Shown here in pieces: positions 60,460-64,000 of a stretch of DNA of 64,000 nucleotides. Location of the stretch: positions 10,683,501 through 10,747,500 of the forward strand of contig JBBMNZ010000034.1 in NCBI GenBank assembly GCA_037954325.1, given 5' to 3'. The notes below the pieces were generated by a model. The model worked only from the letters and a program-made list of their open reading frames with translations. It had not been told where the DNA came from and did no database searches. Each line of letters begins with the position of its first letter. The first letter of the stretch is position 1. This stretch comes from Fistularia commersonii (taxonomy: Eukaryota > Chordata > Actinopteri > Syngnathiformes > Fistulariidae). Position numbers and translations under genes: made by a program.

Positions 60460-60960
60460 CCTCTGGGAGACCCTTTAGGAGACCCTTTAGGACAGCGGTC
60501 GGGAACCTATGGCTCGCGAGCCGTATATGGCTCTTCCGGTGACGGCGTACGGCTATCAGATAACTACCAGTTTACCACCTCAACCCTCATAACGGAAAAG
60601 ATGGCGAAAAGAAAAAAAAAAAGATGATTTCCGTGCCCTTCGAGCTGCGTGGACAGAGGAATTTGCATTTGGATCTGCGCTATGGCTTTTAGGGCGCTCC
60701 AGACCCCTGCTTTAGGAGAGCCTTTGGGAGACCCTTAGGGAGACCCTTTGGGAGGGAGAACCTTAGGGAGACCATATAGGAGAACCTTTAGGGGACCCTT
60801 TAGGAGACCCTTTGGGAGGGAGAACCTTAGGGAGACCATATAGGAGAACCTTAGGGAGACCCTTTAGGAGAACCTTTGGGAGGGAGAACTTTAGGGAGAC
60901 CCTTCAGGAGAATCTTTTGTAGAACCTTCAGGAGGACACCCTGCATACCTTCTTCTCCAC
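60460..60960. repeat. Degenerate GGAGACCCTTTA-type tandem repeat
   Basis: Units like TTAGGAGACCCTTTGGGAGG and AGAACCTTAGGGAGACC repeat on both sides of a hAT insertion, 0.3-0.7 kb upstream of plxnb3. Confidence 0.75.
60493..60709 (+). mobile_element. Short hAT element with 8-bp target duplication
   Basis: Starts CAGCGGTCGGGAACC and ends GGCGCTCCAGACCCCTG, which is an imperfect inverted repeat. CTTTAGGA flanks both ends (60485-60492 and 60710-60717), the 8-bp duplication expected of hAT transposons. Inside, ATGGCGAAAAG and the following bases resemble the first codons of a hAT transposase, broken in an A-run. It is thus an internally deleted, non-autonomous copy. Confidence 0.8.
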
Positions 60961-61508
60961 TCTATTCCATACGGATCTGGAATCCATCTGGTCAAACTGA
61001 TACCGATTGATCAGCCTGATCATTGATCAGAACAGGAAGTGATGGGGAGATTGGAGAGCCCGGCAGGAAGTGGGCGGAGCCCTGCGCGTCCTTCTTCTCC
61101 CTCCAGTTATTAATAAAATATCTCGCTGCTTCACACTTTTCATCTGACGGTCAAACTGTAGTTGCCTGTGGTAAAATCACCATGGCAACAAACCTGTAAC
61201 CACAGCAACGCGGCAAAGCGAGCCCCTTCCCGGCGGGCCGGCTGGTTGGAGGGAGCTGGAGAAACCAAAAGCAGGTTCTACAGAAGGAACGCGAGAACTT
61301 TTGACAGTCCAGGGAAGGAAGCGATCACCCATCCATCGATGGCCGTCGTCGATCTCTGGCTGCGGCTCCATCTCAGATCCCAAACATCTCCAAACATCTC
61401 CAAACATCTCCACGGATCTGGACCCTGCTGGAGACCCCGACGCTCAAAACACTCACTGCACCTGAACGCATCTTTGGACGCGCTGTAATGGACTGGGTTT
61501 GTTTATGG

Positions 61509-61511
61509 CAA

Positions 61512-61565
<54 letters not shown>

Positions 61566-61722
61566 CACACCAAACACACACACTTGCACATACACGCACG
61601 CACACACGGATACATACACACAAAAATGCACACATATGTGCGAACACACTCAAACATGCACATACAAACACACACATGCAGATACAAACACACACACACA
61701 GACACACACACACACACACACA
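61509..61722. repeat. (CA)n and imperfect CA-rich tract
   Basis: A pure CA run to about 61562, then an imperfect ACACATGC/ACACAAA-rich stretch ending in a second pure run. Upstream of plxnb3. Confidence 0.95.
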
Positions 61723-61854
61723 GCTGAAAATAGTCCCGAGCAGACGCTGTGTCTCCTGTTTACGATCGCCGTCTGCTGTCGCCGCGGAAACCAGAACAAT
61801 GGAGGCGGCGGATTGTTTGAGGGTGAGTAAACCAGGGAACAATTGCCAGGGTGG

Positions 61855-63390
61855 GCCAGGGTTCTCCAGGGTTCTCCAGGGTTCTCCAGGGTTCCCCAGG
61901 GTTCTCCAGGGTTCTCCTGGTCCAGCAGCCTGGAGAACCAGAGGGCTGCAGAGTGGCAGGTTCTGCTGTGATGAAACCCACGCCGTTCTTCTCAGCAGAA
62001 TAAAACATCAAGCAGCGGAGAACGTGCTTTTAGGTCCACAACGCACTCAACGAGAGAACCGCAGGAGAACGTCCTGATCCAGGCCCAACACTGGGATCCC
62101 CGATCATGGATCCCGCGTGAGGAACCCATGAGAGGAACCCGTGAGAGGAACCCACGTGAGGAACCCATGAGAGGAACCCATGAGAGGAAACCACTAGGAA
62201 CAGGAAATGTTCCCTGTTCTGAAGTTTGGAGCCCAAAGACAACTTATGGTTCTCCGTGTTCTCCTGCCAGGGTTCTCTCACAGGTTCTCTCCAGGATCTC
62301 CGTCTCCAGCCCCAGAGCTCCCCAGCTGTGAATGAGAAGGTGACGGGCGGGATGATTGACGGCAGACCCGTGCAGGTTAAGCCCCGCCCCCCGCCCCAGT
62401 GACCGCTCTGATTGGCTCTCCTGGTTCCGGTCCAACCGGACCCTTTAGAACATCAGAGATTCCTTCCTGGGCAGGAGGAGGTCCGGCCTCCAGGGGGCGC
62501 CGTGTCCGAGCCGCCTCACTGGAAAGTTTCTCTCTGAATTCAAACCTCCATCCGCCCCCAACACTTCTTCTACCCCCTCCCTCCCCGCTGTGCTGTTGGT
62601 TCTGAACGAATTCACTTCCCCCGTGCAACACAGGCCTCAGGACACACACACACTCACACACACATGCCTCGACATTTCCATGGTGATACAGAACTCACGC
62701 ACACACACACACACACACACACTTGGTATGGTAATAACTTCTGATGGAGAAAAACTCATCAATAATTCATAGACGAAGAGAAGAAGAGGAGACTTTTAGG
62801 TTGTCAGGAAGTTGGAGGGGGAGGGGAGGAGGGGGGGGGGCAGAGGGGGAGGGGGTGAGAGAAGGGGCAGCATGAGATGGGGGGGCAAAGAGGAAGGGGT
62901 GAGGGAGGGGGCAGGAGAGGGGGGGGCAAAGAGAGGGGGGGAGGGGCAGTTGGGGTGCAGAGGAGCCGGTCCAGCCCTCAGTTTGCAGCCAGAGCTTTGG
63001 TTCGCCATCTTTGATGGAATTGGTCCGATCTGACAGCCCGAGGCCCGGTTCTGACAGTTGAGGGATCCGTACCGGCCCCGTCGGCCCCGTCGGCCCGGTT
63101 CCAGTCCGGTTCTGATCGGCAATGTGGATGCGGGTCCACGGCGGCGCCGGGTTCTGAGCTGAAAACCCTCGGGGGAATCGTGACATGAAGATCCGGGCGG
63201 CGACATTCACAAGAAGGCAGCGAACGTCTCAGAGCCGACCCGCCTCGGAGAGAGAACCCGTTGAGCCCGGAGAACCCTGGAGAACCCCAGAGAACCCAAG
63301 GGAACCCCAGAGAACCCCAGAGAACCCCGGAGAACCCCAGAGAGTCCCAGGGAACCCCAGGGAACCCCGGGGAACCTCGGAACCCTCCGC
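61855..63390. repeat. GTTCTCC / GGAACCC minisatellites
   Basis: Three related short arrays: TCCAGGGTTC units at 61855-61920; GAGAGGAACCCATGA-like units at 62112-62192; and GAGAACCCC units at 63268-63382. Between them, 62815-62945 is a G-rich, nearly pure purine stretch. No gene was seen from 60.3 kb to the window end; 63695-63805 is strongly C-rich. Confidence 0.7.
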
Positions 63391-63885
63391 TCAAACATTC
63401 CAGGCTCCGTGTGTGAGAAAGTCTCCATCGCCATGGTGATGGTGTGTTCGACGATCCAGGTGTGTGAAAGTCCATGTAACCATGGCAACACCGGAGCCAA
63501 CACTCCAGGTGTGTGAAAGTTCCCGTCACCATGGCGACGGTGGAGCCCGCGCTCCGGTTGTTTTAAAGTGCGTGTCACCGTGGCGACGGTGGCGCCCGAG
63601 CTCCAGGTGAGGAGCGGCTCGCCAACGCCGACGTTCAGCAGTTTACTTTGTTAATGGCAGCAGTTTGTACTTCACTCATCTTTTGTTCCTGTTACCCCCC
63701 CCTTCCCCCCCGCTGCCCCCCCGCTGCCCCCCCGCTGCCCCCCCCCCCGCTCCCCCTACTCTTTATAATTTTTCTCAGGGGTCCCCCCGCCCCCCCCGCC
63801 CCCCTCCCCTCCTCCTCTCTATGTAAATGAAGGACAGGCTGCTTTCAACACGTCGAGGTGATGATTACAGGCTGCCTTACCTCAG

Positions 63886-63921
<36 letters not shown>

Positions 63922-64000
63922 CAAAAAACACACATCACGTGTGTCGTTCGCCGCTGACTCTCTCACACTCTCAATCTTCAAAGAGACGACATGATCCGGT

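Overview
The window is vertebrate nuclear DNA, most likely from a percomorph teleost with a compact genome. The evidence is six or seven multi-exon vertebrate genes with short GT-AG introns, very abundant (CA)n/(GT)n microsatellites, fish-type tRNA-derived SINEs, RTE-like and L1-like LINE copies and a hAT fragment. There are no bacterial features. All gene models come from joining exons by hand at GT-AG sites and checking reading phase. For grm6, rad51c, abt1 and srpk3 every junction is in phase from ATG to stop. plxnb3 is in phase at all 37 junctions but has one frame break inside exon 1.

Layout, left to right. 0.1-0.8 kb: a dispersed, promoter-like repeat. 1.1-4.7 kb (minus): a B30.2/SPRY gene fragment, then tsr2. 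7.8-19 kb (minus): grm6, the mGluR6 glutamate receptor, with a LINE copy, a SINE and several minisatellites in its introns. 20.5-22.5 kb (minus): rad51c. 23.5-26.4 kb (plus): abt1, head to head with rad51c. 26.5-32.3 kb: a second copy of the promoter-like repeat, split by a 5.2 kb L1-like LINE that itself carries a nested RTE-like insertion. 33.9-42.6 kb (minus): srpk3. 43-47 kb: non-coding, probably plxnb3 3' UTR and spacer. 47.3-60.2 kb (minus): plxnb3, complete in 38 coding exons. 60.3-64 kb: plxnb3 upstream repeats, including a hAT element with an intact 8-bp target duplication.

The plxnb3-srpk3 pair has the same order and orientation as human PLXNB3-SRPK3 at Xq28, which supports naming them B3 and SRPK3. 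The other genes are unrelated in function: ribosome assembly (tsr2, abt1), homologous recombination (rad51c), retinal glutamate signalling (grm6), muscle splicing-factor kinase (srpk3) and semaphorin receptor (plxnb3).

The most unusual structures are two composite tandem arrays in plxnb3. In each, the 3' end of a coding exon, its intact splice donor and the adjoining (CA)n tract are repeated as one unit: nine copies after exon 32 and four after exon 11. Other points of note are a homopolymer that breaks the frame between the plxnb3 signal peptide and Sema domain, a perfect MEF2 site next to srpk3 exon 1, and long (UG)n tracts right at rad51c and grm6 splice acceptors.
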